Of a stretch of 60,982 nucleotides of DNA, positions 17,852-26,899 are shown piece after piece. The position numbers and the translations under genes are program-made. Within the stretch, counting starts at the first letter, position 1, and the number at the start of each line of letters is the position of its first letter. Location: NCBI GenBank assembly GCA_947452295.1, contig CANGCK010000016.1, positions 1 to 60,982 of the forward strand. The letters run 5' to 3'. The notes under the pieces were generated by a model that saw only the letters and a program-made list of their open reading frames with translations, did no database searches and was not told the DNA's origin. The DNA is from Sphingobacteriia bacterium. Its GTDB lineage: Bacteria > Bacteroidota > Bacteroidia > Chitinophagales > Chitinophagaceae.

Positions 17852-19690
17852 ATGAAGACGGACAAAAATTCGATTATAGGTTTTGTATTGTTAGGAGGTT
17901 TATTTCTCTTGTATTTTTGGTACACTGGTCAGCAACAATCAGCTATTCTAAAAATTAAACAACAAGAGGAAGATTCTCTTGCCAAAGTGGCTGCAACAAA
18001 ACTCAAGTCGTTAGATACGCAGGCTGCTCGAATAGATTCACTTAAAAGAGATTCTGCCATCAGAACTACAGCTGCCGGTAGTTTTACCACTGCTGCTATT
18101 GGCACTGAACAAACCATAGTTGTTGACAATCAGGTTATGACCGCCGTTTTTACCAACAAAGGCGCTCAAATTAAGCGCATTACACTTAAAAAATACAAAA
18201 ATGGCGCTGGCAATCCAGTAGTATTAGCAAATAATAATAATGTTAGCTATGCAATAAATACTGCCCAGGGACAATCAACCACTTCTGAAACATTATTTTT
18301 CACTCCTGCACCTATTGAAAAAACTGCAGATAATAGCCAAATTATTCGATTTTCTATTGATGGTGCTAATGGACAAAAAATTACCCATGAATATACCATA
18401 AAGCCTGATGGATATTTGATAGACTGGAAATTGTTGATGAATGGTGCCGATAAATTGTTAACTAACAATACGTTGAATCTCAGTTGGAATGTTGCTACCA
18501 GTCAATTAGAGCGGACTGCTACCTATGAACGCCAAGTGTCAAATATCTGTTTCTCTGAGGGGAACAGCTTTGATTATATTTCTTCTAAAAAAGAACGCAC
18601 ATTTGAAGCTGCTGTTCAATGGGTAAGTGTAGTTCAACAATTCTTTAATAATACCTTAATTGCGGGTAAGGGGTTTTCAACTGGTAATATTAATTGGGAA
18701 CGTTCAACAGACACAAGTAGTAATTTAGCAAGTGCAAAGGCAAACTTTCAAATGAAAGTAGATGCTGCTGCAATTAATATACCATTTCAATTTTACATCG
18801 GCCCAAGTGATTATAATATTCTGAAAAAACAGGCACCCGAAATGGAGAAAATTGTGAACCTGGGTAGAGATATGTATTCATTTGTACGCCCAATAAATAA
18901 ATACATCATCATGAATGTATTTAATTTCTTTTCAGGATTCATTACCAATTACGGTTGGGTGATACTATTGTTAACATTATTCATACGCTTAGTAACTGCT
19001 CCACTTACTTATAGCAGTTATTTGAGTGGCGCTAAAATGAAGGCATTACGTCCAGAGTTAGATGTGTTGAAAAAGAAACTAGGTGATGATCAACAGGGTT
19101 TTGCAATGGAACAAATGAAATTATTTAGAGAAGCCGGTGTAAACCCGTTAGGAGGATGTATTCCCGCTATATTGCAAATCCCCATCTTCTTCGCATTATA
19201 TAGCTTCTTTAACTCAAATATTGCTTTACGAGGACAATCATTTTTATGGAGTAATGATCTTTCTTCTTATGATTCTATTGTTAATTTCTCCTTCTCTATT
19301 CCTGCACTAGGAAATCATATCAGTTTGTTTACTATTACAGCAGTCATCACAAGCTTTTTGATTTCAATTTATAATATGAGCATGACGCCTACTCAAGACA
19401 ATCCGGCGTTAAAATATATGCCATATATCTTTCCTTTTATGTTATTGTTCATTTTTAATGGGTTGCCTTCAGCGTTAACCTGGTATTATACAGTATCTAA
19501 TACAATTACTTTGTTGCTGCAATTTGTTATTCAAAACTATATCATTGATCATAACAAAATTTTACTTAAAATTGATCAAAAAAGAAAAGCACCAAAATCT
19601 AAAAGCAAGTGGCAAGAACGATATGAACAAATGATGGAAGCTCAAAAAAAAGTTCAAGACCTGAAAGACAAAACAAATAAAAATAAGTAG
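17852..19690 (+). CDS. yidC: Membrane protein insertase YidC
   Basis: A 612-residue YidC/Oxa1 insertase that places inner-membrane proteins with or without SecYEG. The start is the ATG at 17852 (MKTDKNSIIGFVLLGGLFLLYFW), which gives the N-terminal membrane anchor; an in-frame TTG 24 codons upstream lies before the promoter's -7 box. A periplasmic beta domain covers about 80-350. The conserved core follows, including the groove arginine in LTLFIRLVTAPLTYSSYLSG, GGCIPAILQIPIFFALYSFF and the later helices. The C-terminus is lysine-rich. A terminator follows at once. Confidence 0.97.
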   Translation: MKTDKNSIIGFVLLGGLFLLYFWYTGQQQSAILKIKQQEEDSLAKVAATKLKSLDTQAARIDSLKRDSAIRTTAAGSFTTAAIGTEQTIVVDNQVMTAVFTNKGAQIKRITLKKYKNGAGNPVVLANNNNVSYAINTAQGQSTTSETLFFTPAPIEKTADNSQIIRFSIDGANGQKITHEYTIKPDGYLIDWKLLMNGADKLLTNNTLNLSWNVATSQLERTATYERQVSNICFSEGNSFDYISSKKERTFEAAVQWVSVVQQFFNNTLIAGKGFSTGNINWERSTDTSSNLASAKANFQMKVDAAAINIPFQFYIGPSDYNILKKQAPEMEKIVNLGRDMYSFVRPINKYIIMNVFNFFSGFITNYGWVILLLTLFIRLVTAPLTYSSYLSGAKMKALRPELDVLKKKLGDDQQGFAMEQMKLFREAGVNPLGGCIPAILQIPIFFALYSFFNSNIALRGQSFLWSNDLSSYDSIVNFSFSIPALGNHISLFTITAVITSFLISIYNMSMTPTQDNPALKYMPYIFPFMLLFIFNGLPSALTWYYTVSNTITLLLQFVIQNYIIDHNKILLKIDQKRKAPKSKSKWQERYEQMMEAQKKVQDLKDKTNKNK

Positions 19691-19697
19691 CTAACTT

Positions 19698-19730
19698 TAA
19701 ACCCTTCTAATCTAGAAGGGTTTATTTTTT
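19698..19730 (+). terminator. Rho-independent terminator after yidC
   Basis: A 12-bp stem (TAAACCCTTCTA paired with TAGAAGGGTTTA) has a 3-nt loop ATC, then TTTTTT. It lies 8 bp after the yidC stop. Confidence 0.92.
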
Positions 19731-19742
19731 AATACCGTACGT

Positions 19743-20378
19743 ATGAAAAGTCTTATTTACATTTTTATAATAATATGCAATATCTCGAAATTGTCAGCTC
19801 AAACAAGGGTAGTTGCTGAGTGTACCGTAAATTACAGTATTTGCGTAAATGATGCTGAAAAGGTAGACAATGAAATGATTGCATTGTTAAAGTCGAGCTC
19901 AAAAGTAGTTTATATTAAAGGAAATGATAGTAGAGTTGATTTAATTAGCCCCACTTTTTTGCAAACATTGTTGTACAACAAAGTAAATGGATCTGCTGTT
20001 ATTTTAAGAGAGATGGGTGCTAATAAATTCATTACCAAGTTAGATAACAAAACATGGATACAGCAAAACAGCAAGTACAATAATCTTACAATTACTTATA
20101 CAAATGATAGCAAAAAAATCATAGGCTATGATTGTAAAAAAGCAATATTGCAATTGCAGAATGGAAATACTTTTTCGGTATATTACGCGCCATCAATAGT
20201 TCCTTCAGTAAAAGAATTTGAATTTCAATTCAAGGATATCCCTGGATTTGTATTAGAATATGAAACAAAAGAAAGTAACAGCCAAACAATTACATATACA
20301 GCTACGAAAATAAATTTTAATCCAGTGCAAGCATCAAAGTTTGATGTTCCAACAAACGGTTACCGAATCCTTAATTAA
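19743..20378 (+). CDS. GLPGLI-like exported protein
   Basis: A 211-residue protein with a signal peptide (MKSLIYIFIIICNISKLSAQ). Two marks link it to the Bacteroidota GLPGLI family: IIGYDCKKAILQ, matching the K-x-I-x-GY-x-C-x-KA block, and DIPGFVLEYE, a variant of the GLPGLILEY motif. Family function is unknown; members are periplasmic or outer-membrane associated. It starts 13 bp after the yidC terminator. Its stop overlaps the stop of the convergent next gene by 4 bp. Confidence 0.75.
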   Translation: MKSLIYIFIIICNISKLSAQTRVVAECTVNYSICVNDAEKVDNEMIALLKSSSKVVYIKGNDSRVDLISPTFLQTLLYNKVNGSAVILREMGANKFITKLDNKTWIQQNSKYNNLTITYTNDSKKIIGYDCKKAILQLQNGNTFSVYYAPSIVPSVKEFEFQFKDIPGFVLEYETKESNSQTITYTATKINFNPVQASKFDVPTNGYRILN

Positions 20379-20731
20379 TGATTAGCTTGAGGTGTTTTGA
20401 ATTTAGGCACTTTAACTTTTATCTTATATGGATAAACATATGTGGTGTTGCCGTTATCATATTTAATCATACTGTTTATTTCAGTATGATTAACACCGTA
20501 AGATGTATTTAAAGGAAAATAAAGCCCTTTAAATTGAAGATTTGATTTAATTGCGTTTAGAGATAAACCCTTTCTTGAATATTGATGAAGACTTCTAAGA
20601 GAATATTTACTTGTCTTGGTTTTTTCATCGATAATTCCTGTAAAAGAAAGTGCAGCATAAGTTAATTGGATACTAAAGAATACCAATGTAACAGCCAAAG
20701 CCCATTTCTTTATATTGAATTTTCTTAACAC
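20375..20731 (-). CDS. Small exported or membrane-anchored protein of unknown function
   Basis: I do not recognise this 118-residue protein. A basic start followed by a hydrophobic segment (ALAVTLVFFSIQLTYA, about 11-26) looks like a signal peptide or single anchor. The rest is polar and basic (HQYSRKGLSLNAIKSNLQFKG, then KIKVKVPKFKTP). Codon use resembles its neighbours. The coding region overlaps the upstream plus-strand gene tail-to-tail by 4 bp. It has its own upstream region of 126 bp, shared divergently with the TPR gene. Confidence 0.6.
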   Translation of the reverse strand: MLRKFNIKKWALAVTLVFFSIQLTYAALSFTGIIDEKTKTSKYSLRSLHQYSRKGLSLNAIKSNLQFKGLYFPLNTSYGVNHTEINSMIKYDNGNTTYVYPYKIKVKVPKFKTPQANH

Positions 20732-20857
20732 AATACAAAGGTAATGTTATTTTTTTGAATATGAATGAATGTAAAAAACATTTTTTTTTAAAAACTACCA
20801 TTAAATGAAAAAATAGTTATATGTTTCGTGTTTTTAGCTTATATTGTCTAAGATCTT

Positions 20858-22279
20858 ATGACCATGCGCAATAATTACTACAGAGATGATCGTGATGAGC
20901 TGAAAGAGCTAATAGCCCAATACCAAAATATGCGGCAAGGAAAAAGTCATAGCTTTTTAGAAGAGGAAGCTTTTGAACGCATTATAGATTATTATGATGA
21001 GAAAGATAGGCTGACTGAAGCCATGGAAGCTGCGGAAATGGCAGTTGAACAATTTCCTTATTGTGCCAGTTTAATGATAAAAAAAGCCGACTTATTGCTC
21101 GCTAATAAAAAATACCATGATGCACTAGATGTGCTAGAAAAAGCCGAATTATACGACAGTACTGATTTGAACTTATTCATTTTAAAAACTGATGCTTATT
21201 TAGCCTTAGATCAGCCTGCTTTAGCAGTTGATTTGTTAGAATCGGCGCTTAAACAGTTTACTGGCGATGATCGACTCGACCTATTATTTGAATTGGCTGA
21301 TGTATATGATGATTATGAAGAGTTTGATAAAGTGTTTGACTGCCTAAAATTAATATTAGCAGAAGAACCTACCAATGAAGAAGCCTTATATAAAATTTGT
21401 TTTTGGACAGATTTTACTGGAAGAAATGAAGAAAGTATTCAACTTCATCAGCAAATTATTGACGAACATCCTTTTTGTGAATTGGCTTGGTTTAATTTGG
21501 CAGCAGCTTATCAGGGTATTAAACTATACGAAAAATCGATTGATGCTTATCAGTACGCAGTAGCAATTGACGATAAATTTGATTATGCTTATCGTAATAT
21601 GGGGGATGCTTTTTTGCGATTGAGAAAGTATAAGGAAGCTATAGAAGTATTAGAAAAGGTACTAGAACTTTCCAGGCCAGAAGATGTAATTTATGAAGCA
21701 ATCGGTCATTGTTACCATCGATTGGGCAAATTTGCTCAAGCAAGATTTCATTATAAAAAAGCAGTTCATTTAAATCCCGATGACAGTAAATTGCACTATA
21801 AAATAGCCGTAACTTATATGCTCGAAAAACAATGGCAAAGTGCATGTAAACAACTCGAGATCGCTATGCGCATTCATCGTAATATTCCTGAATATAATTT
21901 GGCAATGGGCGAATGCAAAATGAATCTACAAAACTTCAAAGAAGCCATTCAGTATTTTGGTACAGTAGTTCGTAATAAGCCAAAAAACATAGCAGGTTGG
22001 GAAGCAATTATTAAATGCTTGATACAAATTGAACTCTTTGAGGAAGCATTCACTCAAACCTCCGCCGCACTGATCGCTACCGACGGCAAGCCTATTTTCA
22101 CCTTTTATGCAAGCACTATTCTTTTTGCAATGGGCAAAACAAAAGAAGCTTTGCTCCGACTAGAATTGGGAATGCAAAAATCACCCAAACTACTTAAAAA
22201 ATTCATGGAACTAAACCCGTATATCTTACAAAATAATCAAGTAGTTGATTTAATTGCCCGTTACAAGAAAAAAAAGTAA
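20858..22279 (+). CDS. Tetratricopeptide repeat protein
   Basis: A 473-residue, almost entirely helical protein with about ten TPR units from residue 40 to 450, for example AWFNLAAAYQGIKLYEKSIDAYQYAVAIDD, AYRNMGDAFLRLRKYKEAIEVLEKVLEL and HYHRLGKFAQARFHYKKAVHLNPDD-like blocks. No signal peptide or enzyme domain is visible, so it is likely a cytosolic scaffold. Its partner is unknown. comA begins 100 bp downstream and may have its own promoter. Confidence 0.88.
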   Translation: MTMRNNYYRDDRDELKELIAQYQNMRQGKSHSFLEEEAFERIIDYYDEKDRLTEAMEAAEMAVEQFPYCASLMIKKADLLLANKKYHDALDVLEKAELYDSTDLNLFILKTDAYLALDQPALAVDLLESALKQFTGDDRLDLLFELADVYDDYEEFDKVFDCLKLILAEEPTNEEALYKICFWTDFTGRNEESIQLHQQIIDEHPFCELAWFNLAAAYQGIKLYEKSIDAYQYAVAIDDKFDYAYRNMGDAFLRLRKYKEAIEVLEKVLELSRPEDVIYEAIGHCYHRLGKFAQARFHYKKAVHLNPDDSKLHYKIAVTYMLEKQWQSACKQLEIAMRIHRNIPEYNLAMGECKMNLQNFKEAIQYFGTVVRNKPKNIAGWEAIIKCLIQIELFEEAFTQTSAALIATDGKPIFTFYASTILFAMGKTKEALLRLELGMQKSPKLLKKFMELNPYILQNNQVVDLIARYKKKK

Positions 22280-22292
22280 ACTTATCCTTAAA

Positions 22293-22313
22293 TATTCTAT
22301 AAAGTATAGAATA
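22293..22313 (+). other. Short AT-rich hairpin after the TPR gene
   Basis: An 8-bp stem (TATTCTAT paired with ATAGAATA) has a 5-nt loop, 13 bp after the TPR stop. No U run follows, so it is a weak terminator or processing site at most. Confidence 0.3.
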
Positions 22314-22350
22314 CACTTTATACGTATAGCTAAGATTCAATGCTTTAGCT

Positions 22351-22358
22351 TATTTTTG
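22351..22358 (+). promoter_or_regulatory. Candidate -7 box upstream of the comA-like gene
   Basis: TATTTTTG fits TAnnTTTG and lies 21 bp before the ATG. No convincing -33 TTG is present at 19-21 bp. Confidence 0.45.
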
Positions 22359-22379
22359 CCGCTGAATAAATAAAAAGGT

Positions 22380-23141
22380 ATGAATTTTAATTTAACACAA
22401 ATTCCCGAAAGAACCCAACAACCTCGTTCAGCTGGCTTAACGATGGTAATGGATAAGGGATTGAGTATGAATGAAGTGAAAAATTTTATGAGTATCGCAG
22501 GGCCTCATGTAGATATTGTAAAATTGGGTTTTGGAACCTCATTTGTTACCCCCAATCTTCGTGAAAAAATTGAACTATATCAATCTTATAATATGCCAAT
22601 TTATTTTGGCGGAACTTTATTTGAAGCATTTTTAATTCGTAATCAATTTGATGATTATATTAATGTGTGTAAAGATTATGGTATTTCGCATATTGAAGTA
22701 AGTGACGGATCTATCAGTATTCCGCATGCAGAAAAATGCGGTTACATCGAAAAATTAACCAAGCATGCTACTATTTTAAGTGAAGTGGGTAGCAAAGATG
22801 CTGCTCATATCATCCCTCCTTACAAATGGATTGAGCTCATGAAAGCAGAATTAGAAGCGGGATCTTCATATGTAATTGCAGAAGCACGGGAAGCTGGCAA
22901 TGTGGGTATTTACCGCGGTAGTGGGGAAGTGCGTGAAGGATTGGTTCAAGAAATTCTAACACAAATTCCAGCCGAAAAAATTATATGGGAAGCACCTCAA
23001 AAAGCGCAACAATTGTATTTCCTAGAACTAATTGGCTGTAATGTTAATCTCGGAAATATTGCCCCTAATGAGGTGATTCCCCTGGAAGCCATGCGAATTG
23101 GTTTGAGAGGGGATACTTTTGAATTGTACCTCAATAAATAA
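22380..23141 (+). CDS. comA: Phosphosulfolactate synthase (ComA family)
   Basis: A 253-residue TIM-barrel enzyme of the ComA family, which adds sulfite to phosphoenolpyruvate to give phosphosulfolactate. Family features include RSAGLTMVMDKGLSMNEVKNFM near the N-terminus, HVDIVKLGFGTSFV, ISHIEVSDGSISIP, VIAEAREAGNVGIY and LGNIAPNEVIPLEAMRIGLRGDT. In archaea this starts coenzyme M synthesis. In Bacteroidota, which lack coenzyme M, it may feed sulfolactate or the sulfonolipids (capnine) of this phylum; that is inference. aroE follows after 6 bp. Confidence 0.88.
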   Translation: MNFNLTQIPERTQQPRSAGLTMVMDKGLSMNEVKNFMSIAGPHVDIVKLGFGTSFVTPNLREKIELYQSYNMPIYFGGTLFEAFLIRNQFDDYINVCKDYGISHIEVSDGSISIPHAEKCGYIEKLTKHATILSEVGSKDAAHIIPPYKWIELMKAELEAGSSYVIAEAREAGNVGIYRGSGEVREGLVQEILTQIPAEKIIWEAPQKAQQLYFLELIGCNVNLGNIAPNEVIPLEAMRIGLRGDTFELYLNK

Positions 23142-23147
23142 TACAGT

Positions 23148-23879
23148 ATGCGCACTTTTGGCTTAGTGGGCTTCCCACTTACGCATTCTTTTTCGCAAAA
23201 GTATTTTTCAGAAAAGTTCGTATATGCCGGCATTACTGATGCTGAGTATAAAAATTTTTCAATTCCCTCAATCAATCATATGATTGAAGTAATGAATCAA
23301 CACCCCAATTTATGCGGATTTAATATTACTATTCCATATAAAAAACAAATCATAGAATTTTTGCATACCGCAACACCTGCAGTACAACAAATGGGTGCTT
23401 GTAATTGTGTACTTATTAAAAATAAAATCATTTCTGGCTACAATACAGATATAGTAGGCTTTAAGCAATCCCTGCTACCGTATTTGAAACCCCATCATAC
23501 CAAGGCACTTGTATTGGGCACTGGTGGGGCTGCTGCAGCAGTTGAATATGTCTTGAATGAGTTAAACATTTTGTACCAATTTGTTTCTAGAACTCCTAAA
23601 GAAAAACAGCTAAACTATACTCAATTAACACCTGCAATAATTAAAGAAAATACCTTAATTATCAATACTTCTCCAGTGGGGCAATATCCAAATATTGCCG
23701 ATGCGCCAGCCATACCTTATGAGTATTTAGGACCTGATCACCATTTATTTGATCTTATTTATAATCCTAGCCAAACCACTTTTTTGAAATATGGTCAAAA
23801 GTATGGATCTACTTTTCAAAATGGTTACGAAATGTTGGTTTTGCAAGCAGAAGAAAGTTGGCGGATTTGGAACAGTTAG
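23148..23879 (+). CDS. aroE: Shikimate dehydrogenase
   Basis: A 243-residue enzyme that reduces 3-dehydroshikimate to shikimate with NADPH. The substrate site is seen in FPLTHSFSQ (9-17), FNITIPYKK with Lys65, and YNTD ending in Asp101. The cofactor loop is LGTGGAAAA (123-131). It is shorter than E. coli AroE (272), as is common in Bacteroidota. It is translated 6 bp after the comA-like gene. Its stop abuts the stop of the convergent helicase gene with no spacer. Confidence 0.95.
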   Translation: MRTFGLVGFPLTHSFSQKYFSEKFVYAGITDAEYKNFSIPSINHMIEVMNQHPNLCGFNITIPYKKQIIEFLHTATPAVQQMGACNCVLIKNKIISGYNTDIVGFKQSLLPYLKPHHTKALVLGTGGAAAAVEYVLNELNILYQFVSRTPKEKQLNYTQLTPAIIKENTLIINTSPVGQYPNIADAPAIPYEYLGPDHHLFDLIYNPSQTTFLKYGQKYGSTFQNGYEMLVLQAEESWRIWNS

Positions 23880-26411
23880 TTATTCCATTATATTTCTACC
23901 GTTTTCTGCTCTTCTTTTACTGGCAATAACCATTCTTATTGCACCATAACTTATTGCATCATTCAATTTAGCTTTCAGACCGCTAAGTCCATCTTCCAAT
24001 TGATAATTGACCAAGGCTTGATTGATCATTGCTATTTTATCGGACGACACTAAAGAACTTACATCAATCTCTCCCAGCTCAATAAAATATGCTAAATGAC
24101 CTTCAATTGTACTTTGAGTAAGGCCTCTTTCTAGGGCAATATCTTCAATAAGTTTACCCTTACTATATAAATCTAAAGTAATCTTTTTGGTGTCTATTTT
24201 TGTTGACTTTTCTGGTTTAGTGACTTCCGGTTTAATAGTTGTTTTTTTTGAAACAGTTTTTAAATGAATAAGTGTACTTAATTGATGAACTTCACAATAG
24301 GATTGTAACACAGCTAAAAATTGATCACCAAATTTCTTAGTTTTAATTTCTCCAAACCCGGTAATTTTTTTTATTTCTTCTTGATTAAGTGGTAAGAATT
24401 TTACCATTTCTTCTAAACTACCGGAATTGGCAACCATGTAGATCGGTAAATTTTGAACAGCACAAATTTCATCTCTCACTAATCTTAATTGTTTAAACAA
24501 ATCAGGGCGTTCACTTTTTAAAATTAATTGCTTGTTGTTGTTATTAGCATAAGCATTGGGCGAAAATGAATCTAGTATAAACGATTTGCGTGCTAAGTAA
24601 TATGCATCGATGTTAAAACCATTCAAGCAACTCCTTAATAAATGAATTTGTATAGAAACTATCGTATGTAAAGCATTTATTCTTTCATTGTATTCTATAG
24701 CTAATTGCTTACTTTCTGTTTCAACACACGTTTTTTGAATTGAATTGATGAAACTAGTTAACTGTGGTAAAAACCACTCAGCTGCCTTTTTTATATTGGT
24801 TTGTATTTCTGTTTGTATATCAACATTGTTATTGTTTGAATACAATGACTGTAATCGAGCTTCAAACTTCTTACATACGGTATCTATATAATCTATTTTA
24901 TTAAAAAGATCGGCTATATATGTTTGCGCTTCTGCATTATATTGATGTGCATTTTCTTTCAAGTATTGCAGCATTTCATTGACAGTTTTGTGTGCATTGT
25001 TACAATTAAAAAGTTCTAGCACAATCGCTTGTTCAAAAGATGTTTTATCTTTTTCTAAAATGCCGGGTAATTCGTTAATTGACTGGCTGGAAATAAACTG
25101 TTTAATTCGAGAATCTGTTTTAATACTTGCAGTCGTTATTTTACTCAATAATATCAATCCCTCCAATGTTGTACACCTGCTTAATGCAACATATACTTGG
25201 CCTGTTGCAAATGCTTGTCCAGCATCAATTACAGCCTTTTCAAAAGTAAGTCCTTGGCTTTTGTGTATAGTTATTGCCCAGGCCAATCTTAGTGGAAATT
25301 GATTAAAAGAACCAACTACTGTTTCTTCTACTTGTTGGGTTTGTTGCTTTGTTGTATATCTAATGTTTTCCCAAGTAAACCTTTTTACTTCAATCATTTC
25401 TTCTTCACCTTTGCATTGAATCCAAATTGTATCTTCCTCAATACTAATTACAGTGCCGATTTTGCCATTGAAATATCTTTTTATTCTTTCCTGATCATTC
25501 TTAATAAACATTACTTGTGCTCCAACTTTCAATAGCAATTGATCATCGGCAGGATAATTTTTTTCAGCAAAATCTTGCCATACTACCGCTTTAAAATTGT
25601 AAAGTGTATTATTGATTTTTCCTAATGCAAGTTGATTGATCGAATCAGCTTTTACATTATGTGTAGTGAGTGTGATAAATCCATCATTTTCATTTGGACT
25701 AAACTCCGGATTGTATCTTTGGTGTAAGATTTTTAGACCTGCCTCGTTTATTTCATTATTGCGAATCATGTTCAATGCATCAATAAAGTGTGCATCTTTT
25801 TGCCGATAAATCTTATCTAACTCAATATAGGCTGGTAGGTATTCTTGAATTCCTTTACTAGAAAAAAAATAAGGACTTTCATAAAAAACAGACAATATTT
25901 TCCATTCATTTTCTTGCGCTACTGGAGTAAGCTGAAACAAATCTCCAATAAGCAATAATTGAACCCCGCCAAATGGAGTATTTGGTTTATTTCTAAAGTG
26001 CCTTAATACCGTGTCAATTGCATCTAAAACATCACACCTCACCATGCTGATTTCATCTATCACCAATAATTCTAATTGCTGAAATAGTTTTCGTTTATCT
26101 GTTTGAATTCTTAAACGAGATAGTAATGTTTTTTTGTCGATACACTCCTCACTGTTTATGCCACTATGTAATGGTGCAAAAGGCAAAAATGGTAATTGAA
26201 AAAAAGAGTGAATTGTTACGCCCCCGGCATTTATTGCAGCTACACCTGTAGGAGCAATTATTGCCAATTGTTTTTTGCAGTTGTTGCGTATGTGCTTTAA
26301 AAAAGTTGTCTTGCCCGTACCTGCTTTTCCAGTTAAAAATACAGAACGATTGGTATATTGAATAAAATCAACAGCTAACTGAAAATTTGTATTAGAGGTA
26401 TCTACAGACAT
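23880..26411 (-). CDS. PIF1/RecD-like DNA helicase with HRDC and C-terminal helix-turn-helix domains
   Basis: An 843-residue superfamily 1B helicase. Walker A is GKAGTGKTT (28-36) and Walker B lies in LLVIDEISMVRCDVLD. The C-terminal motor motif AITIHKSQGLTFEKAVIDAG, with VALSRCTTLEGL, matches PIF1/RecD motifs V and VI. An HRDC domain follows at about 637-706 (ENGRNIME end excluded; note LPIYMVANSGSLEEM). The tail from 744 contains LIEDIALERGLTQSTIEGHL, a winged-helix-like module also seen at RecQ C-termini. It probably acts in genome maintenance on structured DNA. It is monocistronic or leads nothing; the thioesterase lies 56 bp upstream. Confidence 0.9.
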   Translation of the reverse strand: MSVDTSNTNFQLAVDFIQYTNRSVFLTGKAGTGKTTFLKHIRNNCKKQLAIIAPTGVAAINAGGVTIHSFFQLPFLPFAPLHSGINSEECIDKKTLLSRLRIQTDKRKLFQQLELLVIDEISMVRCDVLDAIDTVLRHFRNKPNTPFGGVQLLLIGDLFQLTPVAQENEWKILSVFYESPYFFSSKGIQEYLPAYIELDKIYRQKDAHFIDALNMIRNNEINEAGLKILHQRYNPEFSPNENDGFITLTTHNVKADSINQLALGKINNTLYNFKAVVWQDFAEKNYPADDQLLLKVGAQVMFIKNDQERIKRYFNGKIGTVISIEEDTIWIQCKGEEEMIEVKRFTWENIRYTTKQQTQQVEETVVGSFNQFPLRLAWAITIHKSQGLTFEKAVIDAGQAFATGQVYVALSRCTTLEGLILLSKITTASIKTDSRIKQFISSQSINELPGILEKDKTSFEQAIVLELFNCNNAHKTVNEMLQYLKENAHQYNAEAQTYIADLFNKIDYIDTVCKKFEARLQSLYSNNNNVDIQTEIQTNIKKAAEWFLPQLTSFINSIQKTCVETESKQLAIEYNERINALHTIVSIQIHLLRSCLNGFNIDAYYLARKSFILDSFSPNAYANNNNKQLILKSERPDLFKQLRLVRDEICAVQNLPIYMVANSGSLEEMVKFLPLNQEEIKKITGFGEIKTKKFGDQFLAVLQSYCEVHQLSTLIHLKTVSKKTTIKPEVTKPEKSTKIDTKKITLDLYSKGKLIEDIALERGLTQSTIEGHLAYFIELGEIDVSSLVSSDKIAMINQALVNYQLEDGLSGLKAKLNDAISYGAIRMVIASKRRAENGRNIME

Positions 26412-26467
26412 TAATCATAAATTTTTTACTCAACAAAAGTTAGTTAAATAGATAATAACCATTTAAC

Positions 26468-26899
26468 TCATTCTGTTAACTTTTTGATAATTTCTTCTGT
26501 CATTTCTCCTTTCTTGCTTAGCGAATAATCGAATAATACCATACCTGTTTTTGCTTTTACAGCCAACTCTTTTTCGCCATTTTGCACTCGTTCAATTTGA
26601 TAATATAAATCAAATCCCATCTTATCAAAATCTCGTGCTTCTATAGATGTTATAATTGTATTAGGATATTTTAATTCTTTCTTGTATTCAATCGCAACAT
26701 CTGCCATAATTAATCCTAATCCGCAAATATTTATTTCCGAACATCCCTTCGACGATAAAAATTGAGCCCTTGCCTCGTGCAAAAGACTTAATACCGTATC
26801 GTTGCCAACATGTGCGCCATAATTCAAGTCTGTAATACGTACTTGCATGGTTGTACTAAATGAAAATTTTTCAGGTAATTTTACTTTTATTCTGTTCAT
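26468..26899 (-). CDS. Acyl-CoA thioesterase, hotdog fold (YbgC/4-hydroxybenzoyl-CoA type)
   Basis: A 143-residue single hotdog-domain protein. The active-site helix region is RITDLNYGAHVGNDTVLSLLHEARAQFL (about 22-49), the YbgC/FadM pattern. The strand VKAKTGMVLFDYSLSKKGEM near the end is also typical. Substrate is unknown; relatives hydrolyse short or medium acyl-CoA. Its start overlaps the rdgB stop by 4 bp (ATGA type), so the two are translationally coupled. Confidence 0.85.
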   Translation of the reverse strand: MNRIKVKLPEKFSFSTTMQVRITDLNYGAHVGNDTVLSLLHEARAQFLSSKGCSEINICGLGLIMADVAIEYKKELKYPNTIITSIEARDFDKMGFDLYYQIERVQNGEKELAVKAKTGMVLFDYSLSKKGEMTEEIIKKLTE

